Source of the DNA: Asterochloris sp. CNOR1
Taxonomy: Eukaryota > Chlorophyta > Trebouxiophyceae > Trebouxiales > Trebouxiaceae
NCBI GenBank assembly: GCA_963969365.1
Contig: OZ017754.1
Location: 1,922,001-1,986,000 of the forward strand
DNA: 64,000 bases
Direction of reading: 5' to 3'
In this document: positions 10,868-22,700 of the stretch, one piece after another
How the letters are laid out: each line of letters starts with the position of its first letter
Position numbering within the stretch: position 1 is the first letter of the stretch
The notes under the pieces: model-generated
What the model was told of the DNA's origin: nothing
The model's database searches: none
Seen by the model: only the letters and a program-made list of their open reading frames with translations
Made by a program: the position numbers and the translations under genes

Positions 10868-13347
10868 TCACTCAACATTCTTGCTTGGTGGCAAGACTGG
10901 GTCTGCATCCTTCTTGTCAAACCTCTCCAGGGGGATGCGGTCCAGGTGTGCGCCTTGGTCAGCATTCCCTGGACTGCAGCGCTCAAGTTCCAGCAGGCTT
11001 TGGCGTATGCGAGCAGTGATGTCCTGCCACACCTGCAGGCACTCGGGGCAATGCAATGGCTGCTGACAAGCAAGGTGCCTGCACTGCTTTGTCCCAAGTC
11101 CAGGAGCACCTGCCGCCTCAGTCTGAAGGGGTAAAGTACCGTCACAGGCAGAGCACTTGCAGCGCCACAAAGCTCACCTGAGCTTGGTCTTCACCTTTAC
11201 AATTGCAGCGAGGGGTCAAGTCACTGACGTCTACTGGGTCGCCCACAGTCACTGTGATGAGGTGTCCTAGACGGGGCACAACAGCTTTGCGCGGCATTGC
11301 GTTGCTAGTGCCTGAATGGTAGAAGGGCAGGATGACAGGTGTCCTGCAGATGTAAGGGATGCTCTGTCAGGTTGGATGGGAAGGAGGAGCTGATGCCTGT
11401 ACTCCCCTGCCATCACCGGTGCACCCTCTCTGGTGCAGGCACAAGTTCGGCCTCATGTAACAGCAGTATAGCAGGTAAAAGCAGTACATGGACTTCTGTC
11501 TGCCTGCTGCTGAGGTGCCAGGCAGGCAGGCATGCTGCATTGCACCACCTGCCTGTAAGTGTACCTGCATGAGGCAAAGGTGCAGACAAAGCCAGCAAGG
11601 CTCTGCCTGCCTGGTACTACTGCTTGGTCTATCTCTGCTGCATGCTAGTGTTCAACCACCTGGCATGTGTGCTGATGTAAGATGCCAAGCGACACCCAGG
11701 CCACTGGTACGCGACATGCCATTCAGGCCCCCGCGGGCAAGCCTGAGCTCAGGTCAGGCCAAAGCAACAGGCCAGCCCAAAGCAACAGGCCCACGGGCCG
11801 CACCTGCCCCCGTCCCTTACGGTGTCGCAGATGAGCTTGCCGACGCCCCACTTGCAGGCCCCCAGCTTGCCGCTGTAGTTGACCCGCCCCTCTGGGAAGA
11901 TGTGCAACCAGTCACCCATGGCCACTCTGCGGGCTGCAGTAGCCATGATGGGCTGATGGAGGCCCCAGCCCCTCTCGATGGGCAGCGTCTTGCCATTGAG
12001 GAAAAACTGCCTGAAGGGCAGGGCATGTCGCTTTCAGTCTTAGCTGTGTGTCACCTTCAACACCAAGCTGCCATCCCGCAGCATGTGGCCACTCAGGGGG
12101 ACTTGCCTGCAGGCAGAGCATGCTTTCTTGGTCTTTGCTGTGGCTACACTGGACATCGAAGGCCCCAGCCCCGCTCAGTGGGCAGCGATTTGCCATCAGA
12201 ACGAGTTGCCCAAAGACAGGGGCCACCGCTTTTAGGCTGAGCTGTGGAAATTGTCAAGGTCAGCCTCTGGCCCAGATCTGATGAACAGCTGTGTGATGCG
12301 TCCTTTGAAGGTGGGGGGGAGGGGACAGGTAGCGGCCCACAATGTGATTCATCGTAAACATGGTGGATGCTAGGTTACGTCAGGCCGTTTTAGGTCTGGA
12401 GGCCAGGCCGCTGCAGGCCCTCGCCCCGCCGCGCCCTGCTGTCAAGTGCAGACAGGCGTTCAATACAAATGGTCAGCCCAGAGATAAGCTGCACTCCATG
12501 CCACATGGGCGTTGAGCATCATGCAGGGCCTCAGGGCATAAGCATCAGAGCAGCAGCACCTGCAGGATGCAGCCTGCTGCACACCGGTGAGCCACAATCC
12601 AGCATCACATCCCCATTTGTGACTGCCAACATGATCACAAACATCGCAGGGGACACTCACGCCAGCAGGGGATTCCAGAAGCAGATCTCGCGGGCACACA
12701 GGCTCCAGCGCACGCCCTTGTGCTGGTGCTCAGTCAGGAAATACCGCCACGGCAGCATGGCGCCCAGCACAAAGGGATCATCCAGCGTGCTGCAGGCAGG
12801 AGGGGGCGACTTGGCTGTGCCTGTTCCTGGAAGGGGCCTGCAGATGCACTGGCAGCACAGGGCATGCCACAGCAAATAGGCAAGGGTTGTGCAGGCAGCA
12901 AACTCAAATGCTTGTGACTGCAGACCTCGCTGCTGATGTCATGGAAGGCAAGCTTCCAGCAGGCAACAAGCCCTGCGGCTCGGTGCTGACGTCAGATGGA
13001 AGGCTGCACAGCTGCAAGGCTTGCAATCGTAAAAGTTGATGTATTGCCTCTGACAAAGGCAGCAACTTGCCCCACCTGATGTGGTTGCTGACGCTGACAA
13101 GGCCCAGCCCCGGCTCCCGCTGCATGACATACTTGTCCACCGCCTCCTGATTATGCACCACCACGCTGTTGAGGACATTAAATGTCAGCTTACCCACCAG
13201 TGTGACACCTGCACCCAGTTTATTGGCCAGATTTTGCTGATGCGCGCATATATGTGCGCCATGAAATTGTGCAGTTGGAGCGGGGATCACCTGCCAGGGT
13301 GAATGTCCTCCCGAACTCGCCCCAGGGCGGCCTTGTGATCTCTTCAT
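10868..13347 (-). CDS. Tafazzin-type phospholipid acyltransferase
   Basis: PlsC-superfamily acyltransferase closest to tafazzin, the mitochondrial cardiolipin-remodelling transacylase; plant relatives may also act on NAPE. The first exon (about 13347-13080) carries NSVVVHNQEAVDKYV and ends in SNH. The next (about 12793-12661) continues as STLDDPFVLG, so the spliced product has the HX4D catalytic motif split across an intron. A third exon (about 12029-11821) has the acyl-acceptor motif FPEGRVNYSG preceded by GDWLHI. The fourth (about 11350-11206) has PVILPFYHSGTSN and VTVGDPVDV. The last (11032-10868) ends at a TGA and is acidic/basic. Start ATG 13347 is the simplest choice; the frame is open to 13386. 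No targeting peptide is obvious. Divergent from P450-2. A decayed exon copy lies in the intron at 12095-12226. Confidence 0.88.
12095..12226 (-). repeat. Decayed copy of a tafazzin exon (pseudo-exon)
   Basis: Minus-strand sequence from 12226 down to about 12095 aligns with the FPEGR exon's 5' half at about 12029-11930. Both contain the shared blocks CAATGGCAAGACGCTGCCCA / TGGCAAATCGCTGCCCA and GGGGCTGGGGCCT. The copy is frame-broken and lacks the FPEGR motif. Confidence 0.6.
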
Positions 13348-13386
13348 CAGGCTCGACTGCACTGTCCATGCAGTCAGCTTGATCAC

Positions 13387-13659
13387 ACCTCACGGGGTGC
13401 CATCACCTCCTGCAGTTGTGCTGCCCCTGGCACTGCCCAGATCCAAACCACCCTGATTCAACAATGGCAATCCGCTGGCCTAACCTAGGTGCCTCTTTGC
13501 CTAACTATATTATGAGTTGACTTCCTATTTCATAGATTTCCTATTTCATGGATGCACCCACATCAGTGATGCCGGCCCCTTCAGCCATCGAAACCAGATT
13601 GGCTCCATTGGAATTAGGAGCTTCGCTGCTCTACTTTTTTTGACGAGTCACACCTCAGC
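13387..13659. promoter_or_regulatory. Divergent intergenic region (tafazzin / P450-2)
   Basis: About 270-310 bp between the divergent start codons. It contains an A/T-rich patch (TTTCATAGATTTCCTATTTCAT, seen as a 13-14 bp direct repeat at 13527-13552) and CTACTTTTTTTG at 13630. Assumed to hold both promoters; no recognised element. Confidence 0.45.
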
Positions 13660-16600
13660 ATGAAGACCTCGTGGCTTCTCGCTGCCGCTGCAGCAGCAGC
13701 TTGGGTGAGGGACATGAGGACATGACAAAGACGCAGTGCCCATGCCAAGTGCCAGCATCTCAGCTTGCTTCAAAGTGCTGCAGATCCTGGCTTACGTTCT
13801 CAACCTCCAGAACAGATGGCGCTTCAGAAACTTCAAGGGCCCAAAGCCAGCCCTCCTGCTGGGCAACCTTTCAGTCATGAGGAAATTGATGACACCAGGT
13901 AAGCTCTGCCTGATCTGACCCTGGTGTTGTCCAAGCTGCCCAGATAACTGACAACAGTGCTGGGTATGCAGTGGCTTACACAAAGGTGACCTCAGCAAGC
14001 TTCCTCTCCCACCATGCCGTTCCTCAGCCATCACCTTGGTTTGTGTCCATGCATGCCTGGCTCTCTGCAGCTATGATATGAGCGTTGCCACTGCTGCAGT
14101 GGGCCCAGGAGTTTGGCCCCATCTACAAGGTCTTCATTGTCAGGCGACCAGTGCTGGTGGTCACTGACGTGCAGCTGGCTCGTCAACTCATGGTCAAGCA
14201 GTTCAAGGTGTGGCAGGCCTGTCGCACTGTCATTGGGCACTCTTACTACTTTTAGTACTGTTGCGTGGGCAGAGTTGTTTCTCCAGCTGACCTCCAAGGC
14301 AGATGCTGTGCTGCTTCCATGGTCCCTGTGTGCAGGCCCAGCCTGTTCCGCCCCTGCCTTGATAACCAGCACACCCGTTTAGCTAGTATCTGCAGGCCTT
14401 CCATGATCGTGGCCGATTTGGCAACAGGCTGCCCCAGGGGAAACGCCTGCAGGCAGAGACATCAGGGATGCTGCCCGCCAGGTGGGCCGTCCTCATTGGT
14501 CCACGTCGGGCTGAGCTCTGCTCTGCTTTCAGCCAGCAAAGGGCAGTCAGCCAGCTGTCTGCGCCGTTCATGTGCCAGTCAGCTGCAGGCGTGGGCGCAG
14601 CTCCTGAGACTGAACCCCGCACCCTGACATTGACACATCGCTAGCAGTCACAATGCTGTCAGACCCAGCCCTGAAGTGCCTGCCTGCAGGGGTGACTACT
14701 GGGCAGCGCTGAGGGCAGGCATTCAGCCCATGTTCCACACTGCCAGCCTGGAGGGGTACACCAGCAGCATCAATAAGGCTGTGGATGTGCTGTCCGACAA
14801 CCTGCAGAGCGCTGCTGAGCGGGGGGAGGTGGTGGACATGTGGAGGCAGCTGGGCAAGATGACCATGCAGGTGGGGCAGCCCTGCTGCTGGGTTCTGGGA
14901 AGTTGGCGTGAACCGCACAATAATAAGAGAGCTCTGAATCTGTGCACGGCCAGGCACCCTGCTGGCCTGGCACCCTGCTGGCATGTTCAGGGCCAGCGGG
15001 CTGATTGCTCACGTTCTCAGCAATTCATGTCTTCTGCTGTCCGATGATTTAGTTTGACAAGCTGTTTGTACTTGCAGGTCATTGGCGCCTCAGCCTTTGG
15101 GTGAGCTGTACCATGAGCAAGGTCAAAGGACAGGTCCTCAAGCGCCCCCCCACATTTCCCTCTCTGCAGCACACCACATGCCCTTTGCTCACAGCCCCAT
15201 GCTTGATAAGCGGCTGCATCAGCCAGCTTTTCGTTCCCATGTTGGACACTCCCCCTGCAGCCTAGAATGCACCTGAACCATGACAGCGGGGTTGGCGTTC
15301 CGCTGTTGTTGGTGTGTTGGACCAGCCACCTTGCAGGCCACATGCATCTGACTCCTGACCTCTGTCAGCAGGGTGGCATTCAACTCCCAGGGCAGCGAGG
15401 AGACCCCGCTAGTGGCAGCCGCCCAGAGCGTGTTCCAGAATAGCCGGGCCAGCGGGTGGGCTGTAGCCGCCATGGTCCTGCCACCTGTGTTCCTGCCCCT
15501 GCTTCGGCTGGGGCAACATTTGTTCCCCAGCAAGGCGCAGCAGGAGATGGAGAGGGCGGGCAGCATGCTGTGGAACACCAGCCTGGCCCTCATTGAGGTG
15601 GGCCCAGTACACTGCAGCCGTGGGTGCGTGCCCTGCTGCACCAGCCTAGCTCTTGTTAAAATGCCGCCAAGCGCCTGCAGTGCTGCCGTGCAAATCTGCA
15701 ATGCAGCCGCGGCACCTGCAACAGTGGACCCACAGCTTAGCTCGCATCGAAGTAGGTGTTTTTCAGGATAGCTCGGCTCTCATCCAGCTAGGCCCCTTCC
15801 CCTGCAGCTTTAACACATTGCACAGGAATGGCAGAAGCCCAGCCCTTGTGGAGGTGTTGGTGCCAATCTGCTGTGTTGCAGCTGCTGCACTGTGGGCCAC
15901 CAGTGACATGACTCGGCACTGCAGCTGTTGCTACGCTCCAAGTGCAACAGCCTAGCTCTATTGGCCGTGGGCCCCCCGGGCCGACGGTGCAGCTGTTGTG
16001 TAGCAGCTGCTTCATCGCATGCTGTGGAGGTTTAGTATCGCCCTCATAGAGGGGTCACCCTCCACTCGCAGTGCAACCGTGGCTGCGCGCAGCTGAGCCT
16101 GAGAGCCCCCAGGAGACTAGGGATGGCACTCATATGCAAGCACAGTGGAAGATTAAGGGACACAGGCTCCTGCTGAGCCACTGCACTTGCTGCTTTGAGG
16201 TCACTGCTTTCAGGACAGCATCAAGCCTTGTGCCATCTTCCAAGGGGGTGTAGCTTAGCTCACCTGCTGCACAGTGCATGCCCTGCAATGCCTGACACCT
16301 GAGTGGCAAGACCAGCCGCTGTGCCTGTATTCAGAACGCAAGGAAGCACCTGGACCTGGCCTCTGCAGCCAGCAGCCGCAAGCTGCTGTCTGACTGGGAC
16401 TGGTTGAAGATTGACAAAGACAACGAGTACAGGGTGAAGGTGTGCACAGGCACCTGTTGCTTTGTTGCCTGTGAAAGCTGCATTCTGTGCAAAGCATGGC
16501 GCTGAGACAGGGCGGCCCTTGAATCAGTGGCTGTGCGTATCACAGGCAAGCTGTGCAGGATGCATCGACCAAGGACAGGGCGTCCATCTTGCCCTGGCTG

Positions 16601-18266
16601 CTGAGCTGCCTTCTGACACAGAAGATGTGCGATGTAGGGGGCAACACCGACGGAAAACAGTGTCATAGGCATGCTGCTGCGCGCTCGCAACAGGAACATC
16701 CCCCTGACAGATGTGTGAGCGACGCTTTGCATGACATATTGTGAGGGCAGCGGGTCTCAGCGCTTTGCGCCAGCGCCTCATGGTCCAAGTCAGCGCTGAG
16801 TGTTGCTGTACCTGCTTGCAGCCAGATTGCAGCACAGTCCAATACATTCATCCTGGCAGGGTGAGGCCTCCGCACACATCTCCGTGCACAGCTTTGTGCT
16901 GCTACCTGCTGGTCACCTCAGAACTTGCACACCTCACTCACAAGCCCTGCTCACCTTTCATGCAGCTATGAGACAACAGCAAATGCTGTCAGGTGGGAGA
17001 GGTCACACACTGCCTTGGCCACCTGTTGCTATGAAGGCGTCCATGCGTGAGGAGATTGCTCATGCCTGTAGCTTTGCACTTTATCTCTTGGCTAAGCATC
17101 CAGCAGCGAGGGCACGTATGCTGGAGGAGGTAGATCTTCTTGACAGGCATAAGGCAAGTGCTTGCCCTCTCTGAGACTAGGTGGCTTTCGATTGCAGTGG
17201 TGTGCATTCAAGGTCAGTAAGCCTCTCTGAGCGCAGTGCCTCGCTGAGTCCTGGATGCTTGTTTGCAGGCCCTCACGCTGTCAGATCTGGACAGTCTCCC
17301 CTTCAGCGCTGCCGTGCTGCAAGAGGCCCTGCGGCTGTACCCGCCAGCGGGCATGACTGACAGGGAGTGCGGCCATGACGTCCAGGCAAGCAGCCTCACA
17401 GCTCAGACCTTTCTGTTGCATGCCGGTGCCAGAATCCTGGCTGGCCTGCAGCAGCCCTCCTGGACATCTTTTCCCACAGCTTGTAGGTGCTGTACTTGGG
17501 TGGCAGCACCAGAGCACCATCAGCATCTACACAGGCCAACTGTGTGTTAGCAGCATGCACTTACAGAACAGAACTCGCATCTCACTTCAGTCCTGCTGGC
17601 TTGCCTGCAGCTCGGGAACCATGTCATCCGCAAGGGCACCTGGATCCACATCAACATATATGGTGAGTGTGAGATCACTACCTCTGTTGCCCTAGCACAG
17701 CCCAGCACAATGCCTGTACGAGCCTGGCTTGCAGCTCCGTGTGCACAATGAGGCATGGTCACCCCATGCAGCCCTACTGAGCCCCTGCACAGGCATAGCA
17801 TGTCACTCTTGTGTGGCGACCTGTGGATCCAGGCATGCACCGCGACGAGCGCTACTTCAAGGATCCCCACGTCTTCAAGCCTGAACGTTGGGTGGATGAT
17901 GTCGGGGCGGTCTTGGAGCCCGCCGCCTGGATGCCATTTGGGGCTGGCCCGCGGCGATGCCCTGGCGAAAGACTTGCAGGTGGGCACACTGCCAGCACAT
18001 ACTCCAGCAACTGTGCTGCAGGGATTGGCAAGCTCACCACAGCTGTCCAGGCTCTGCTGCGCGCACACAGTGAAGCTGCACATTGCTGAGTGTGCCCTTT
18101 CTGTCTGCCTGCAGTTCAAGAGGGACTCATCGCCCTGGTGCGGCTCCTGAAGACATTTGAGTTTGAGCTGCCAGCCGAGCTACAGGAGGGGGAGCTTCCT
18201 CTGAGATTCCTCATCACAATGGGGCCAAAGAATGGGCTTCCTATGACAGTCACAAGCCGCCCTTGA
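13660..18266 (+). CDS. Cytochrome P450 monooxygenase (P450-2)
   Basis: Intact microsomal P450 in about 16 exons, paralogous to P450-a and P450-b. Exon 1 (13660-13704) is a short Ala-rich membrane anchor. Exon 2 (13794-13898) has NLQNRWRFRNFKGPKPALLL. Next come 14100-14207 (FGPIYKVFIVRRPVLVVTD), about 14396-14480 (AFHDRGRFGNRLPQGK) and about 14690-14870 (C-helix WAALRAGIQPMF). The 23-nt micro-exon 15078-15100 encodes VIGASAFG. Then 15372-15597, about 16337-16441, about 16638-16710 and about 16820-16861 (QIAAQSNTFILAG), with a short I-helix exon YETTANAVR near 16968. The K-helix exon has EALRLYPPAG (about 17270-17383). The haem exon has PERW and FGAGPRRCPG (about 17832-17980). The last exon ends at TGA 18264-18266 after a GLPMTV tail. 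Substrate unknown. It lies in the opposite orientation to the other three P450s. Confidence 0.92.
15580..16060 (+). repeat. Array of degenerate exon-end/donor copies
   Basis: The P450-2 exon ending at 15597 reads AGCCTGGCCCTCATTGAG|gtgggccc. Related blocks recur in the following intron at about 15642, 15733, 15772, 15836, 15949 and 16032 (for example AGCCTAGCTCTATTGGCCGT and AGCCCAGCCCTTGTGGAGGT). Between them are related TGCAGCTGTTGCTAC / GTGCAACAG blocks. Spacing is irregular, 40-115 bp. Confidence 0.65.
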
Positions 18267-18448
18267 CCCACTCCTTGATCCTTGTATTTTGCTCCCTCAA
18301 TCTGGACAACAGCCATCAGCAAAGGCTCTGTGTGCTTCCTCTTTCATGTGGTCTGCTTTGCATTTTATTTGCTTTGCCAATGCTCATTTGCATTGTTGCA
18401 ACTATGCTCTGCTTGTTGGGCCAGACATGCTTTACACCTTGCTGAGAA

Positions 18449-19656
18449 TCAGCTCTGAATCATTGACATGAATGTCAATGCCAGATTTTTGTCCCCGCCT
18501 GCTGACAAGCTACGTTGCCAGCTGTGGGATGGCATGAGCTTGTTGAGCTGCTTGACAGCACTGCCCACCCTGCGCTCCAGCTGAGCGGTCTGAAGCAGCA
18601 GCAGAGGGCGCTGTGGCAGTACTCGTTATCGCCAGCTGATGGGAATGCAGGACACCTGGTGGGACACAGATCACAGCTCAGCAGCCAGGCGGAAGCTCTC
18701 AAATGCAGGAATGGTCACAGCTGCTCACTTCCATCTGGAGTATGGATGGTCGCTTCGAGACGATGCTAAACACGTCAGCCTCTGGCACCAGGAGCTTAAG
18801 GCTTAACATGCGCTCAGCAGCCCGAACAGGCGACAGTGTCAGGAGAGGAGGGTGCTTCCTGCAGCATGAATCGACTCTCTGAGCAGAAGAGCAGCAGATG
18901 GGGTGCAAGCTGCACACCATGCAGGCATCTGAGAGCAGTGACGCAGAAAATGCCTGACAGTGATGACTGCTGGACCTTTGCAGATGCAGCCAGCTCACTC
19001 TATGAGCTCCACTGCCTCTAGTGAGGTTGTGCACCCCAGTGCAGGTGTGAGCTGAGTCACGCTGTCTGCAACCTGGTTGATGCTGAATATCGTAGCATCA
19101 GGAAAGGCTCCCAGGTACTGCTGCCGCCATGTAAACGTGATGGACTGCAGAGCGACCAGCAGGCTCATCAGCTGGTGGTTGCCCAGGCTGGCATTGCCCC
19201 TGCAGCAGCTCCTCAGTCTGGCATAGCTGCTGCTGTGCAGCTCACGTAGCAGCTCCCTTCTGTAGGAACCTGCAGACAGCGGCAAAAGCTGCAGAATGCG
19301 CAGTACCTGCTGAGCACTTGTCGTGTGCTGAAACCTCTTCAGCTGCTGCATCCAGGGGCACAAAGAGCGCCTCCATACAGGCAGTCCTGACCTGCTTCAG
19401 CTAGCAGCTGGTGCAGCTCTTCAGAAGGATCCCGCTGATCTGGGCCATCATCAGCCACTTCCTGATCCTGGTCCAACGCCGGTTGATACTGAAGAAAGGC
19501 CTGCTGTATCTCAGAGTATGCACAATCGCAGGCTGCGGAGCGCTGAGGGGCCAGAGGTTGTCGTCTTAGAGGTATGCTGCTGGAGTGATGGACCCCTGCT
19601 GCACAGTGAGCCTTGTGGGTTCTGTAGTGCCAGGTACAGAAGCAGCTTGAAGGCAT
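18449..19656 (-). CDS. mTERF-like repeat protein (tentative)
   Basis: Minus-strand multi-exon gene, divergent from phosphatidylserine synthase. The first exon (ATG 19656 to about 19400) has a Cys/His/Ser-rich leader, possibly an organelle-targeting peptide, then an acidic stretch. A middle frame (about 19300-19060) encodes LLVALQSITFTWRQQYLGAF. Near 18810-18730 it encodes KLLVPEADVFSIVSKRPSIL. The last exon (about 18645-18449) begins RPLLLLQTAQLERRVGSAV and ends at a TGA. The recurring pattern, LLP-x-AD-V followed by RP-x-LL and a short amphipathic helix, resembles mTERF-type helical repeats of organelle nucleic-acid-binding proteins and related algal proteins. Family placement is from this pattern only; exon borders are approximate. 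Alternatives: an unrelated alpha-helical repeat protein. Confidence 0.5.
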
Positions 19657-19710
19657 GCAGATGTTTACCTTCCACCTTCTTTCGATGCGGCACAAAGATA
19701 GATCCTAAGC
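19657..19710. promoter_or_regulatory. Very short divergent spacer between two start codons
   Basis: Only 54 bp separate the minus-strand ATG (19656) from the phosphatidylserine synthase ATG (19711). Transcription of each must begin inside or beyond the other's 5' region. No TATA-like element seen. Confidence 0.4.
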
Positions 19711-22700
19711 ATGGCGCGTACGCAAGCAAAACACCCGGCTCTTCAGGAGATAGATCCCAAGACGTCATTCCTATACACTCCCAGGACCATCACTGCATTG
19801 CTGATGGGTGCGTCCTGCAGGCCCACAGAAAAGGGGCCGTTTGCTGCTTCCCAGGTGCTGTAATGCAAAGGAGATATCAGGCAAACGCAAAGGCTCCAAT
19901 TGGCTCTGCTCCATGCTGGACTGCAGATGCCACAAGTGATGTCCGTGCTGGGATGCAGGCATCTAAAGTGCATGTCACTGCCTGCAGGATGTGGCCTGAC
20001 GCTGTACTTCAGCCATGTGTTCAATCCGCAAATAACGCCATTGGCACCCAAGGAGGCAGCGGCAAGAAGCCTGCACAATTGCAAATGCGGCATCCTTGCA
20101 GGCTCACTGACGTTCCTAGGTGAAGCTTGGAATACAGAGTCTACATGCATGCTGCGTCCTGGAGGTCAGATGCCTCCAGTGTGAGTCGGGTACTGAGCAT
20201 GTCTCTGCAACTTCAGCAGCAAACCAGCCACGCTGCACCCAAGCCCAGTCACAGCAGTCACAAGCTTGTGTGACCCAATGACTGAGGCAAAGGCCCATGT
20301 CTCCAGGGCATCTGAAGCACCAGGCAATATGCTGCTGGGTGGAGCCACGAATTTGCTGCAGTACACGGCATCCCCTTGCAGGCCAGCACCCATTCAGACA
20401 CTCCATTATGCTGCACTGTACCCCAAAGACCAACGATCTTGACAGCAACAAGTTGAATGTGCCTGTGATGCCCCCGTACAGGCTCTATCGCTGCGAGGCG
20501 GCTGCTGAGTGCGCCCACTGCTCTGCTGCAGTGTACTCTGTCCTCCAGGGACCCTCCACGCCCATGGTGCGGCCCCACCCGGCTCTTTGGAAGCTGGTAC
20601 ATGGATGCGCAGTCCTGTATCTGGTGGGCTTGATCTACATGCTCTTCCAGGACGCCATGGACGCCCGTCTCCTACTCAAGGTGCGCAGCTGGGCTTACAC
20701 ACTTTGATCACGAGCAGGCAGCATGATGACAACTCAAGCAGGGGCAGGCCACTGGGCAGAGCACGTCAGTCAAACGTGCTGGGCTGTGCTGGGGCATGCA
20801 GCTGAGCCCCTGACAACTCTGCAGCCTGGCTTCCTCAGACACCACTCATACACAAGGTGCGCTGCCCAGGCCCCTTGCCCTGCCTGCAGCAGACATTGTG
20901 ACAGCTGTCGGCAGCTGGGCCAAACACATTGCTCATGGTTCTGGCTGTGTGTCAGGCGGGTAGCTGCAGTCCCTCTGCAGCAGCACAGGCAGGACCAGGC
21001 ACCAGCGGCATCCTGATAAGCTGCATGAGATGCAGGCAGCTAAGGCAGGCTCACCTCTGACAAATTTCACTTTTGCTTTCCTGAACTGGCCTCCCGCTCG
21101 AGGGTGTGCTGCCTGTGGCTGGAAGGTGCCTGCACTACCTGGCTGGGCAGCAAAGTCCAGCGAAGATTGGCGGGAGTGTCGGGCAGACATGGGCTGCTGC
21201 CAGCCCCTGCCCTTGTCCAGCCAACCAGATATTCACACCGCCTCCTTTACCACCATCTGACCTTTGGCGCTGCAGGCAGACATTCATGTAGTGGCATGAT
21301 GCTCTGCACCCGTCAGGGTAACCTTCTGGCACGAGATGCTTACCTCCTTCATGCCCAATGCAGTCTCGCTGCCAGAGGCCCTCAAGGTCAACTGCACTGT
21401 TGTGCATGCAACCAGAATCAGGCTCAGCTGCCAGTGCCGTCTGCCTGCAGCACCTGTTCCCCTCGCTGGGTGTGGAGCCAGATGAGCGGGCATATGGCGG
21501 GGACTGCCGCTTATGGATTCCGCAGCAGGGCAAAGTCAACTGGCCTGTCATCAAGGTCACCGTCTTTGACGAGTTCGTCATTGCGCACACCGTGGGCTGG
21601 TGAGCGGCAGGTGGATGTCTGCTGATCAGTTGTGCCACCCGACATGAGCATCTTGTGCTGCAGCGTTCTGAACAACAGCTGCGTGGCATCGCTGTAGTCA
21701 GCCAGGCCATCTGCACCGCGGTTGCCCAGCCTGACGCAGCATTGGGCTCGGTGTCCTTTCAACCTGGCCTGCATTGGCACTGTTGACGGCTGCCTCAGGA
21801 CGTCTGCGCTTCAGGTCATGGCAGCTGCTGTCCACTGCAGAGGTTAGCTGGAGGGTGGCTGCCTCCTGCAGACTGCACAGCAGTGGTGCTAAGGACAGAA
21901 TATTGAGGACAGTCCTTTGCAGGCAGCCACTGTTGCATGTTTGTGACAGCTGCAGCGCTGCAGGTGCAATCCCTTCTCTGATGGCTCTCTTGTTTCCTGC
22001 ATCAGTGCCACCTGCTGAGATCAACCAGAAGCAGACAGGGGACACCGATGCCTATAGAGCGGCGCCCCAGTCTCATAACTGCCACCGCTCCTACCTGCAG
22101 GTGGGCCAAGGCCTTGATATTGCGTAACTACACCCTGCTGTGGGCCATCAGCATCCTCTTTGAGTTCATGGAGCTCACCTTCCAGCACATGCTGCCCAAC
22201 TTCAACGAGTGCTGGTGGGACAGCTGGATCCTGGATGTAGCGGTCTGCAACTTCATTGGCATTGTGACCGGCATGGCCACGGTCAGGTGGTACGGCTCAC
22301 AGGTAAGGGCAGCCCCCATCCTGGTCATGCCGGCTGGGCATGTGACTAGAGTGGCAAAGAGGACAGGGCGGCTGCGGAAGAGCCATTAGGGGAGCTGATG
22401 CCCTGCTGGGGCTCACAACAGCGCCCTACAGAATGGCAACATCAATTTTTGCCTGCCTGCTCAGCAAAGAGGCGGAAGCAGGATTCTTGAGAGCTGGGAT
22501 ATGCTTTGCAGCACTGAGTGTGGTGTCCATCCTCTGGTCGATGCACAGCGTTTTGGCTCACCAGCTGCGCCTTCTGCCCTCTTGCAGACGTACGACTGGC
22601 GGGGCATCAGCAAGCAGCCTACCTATATGAAGAAAGCCAAGCGTTCCATCATGCAATTTTTGCCCTACTCCCTCGACAACTTCCAGTGGAAGGTGGGCGC

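Noticed and set aside
11488-12240. 250-codon plus-strand open frame
   Set aside because: Antisense to the tafazzin FPEGR exon and its intron; composition not protein-like.
19743-20150. Minus-strand frame with [19 protein letters not shown], at first taken for a membrane protein
   Set aside because: The plus strand over the same bases gives [12 protein letters not shown] and [12 protein letters not shown], which splice in phase into phosphatidylserine synthase.
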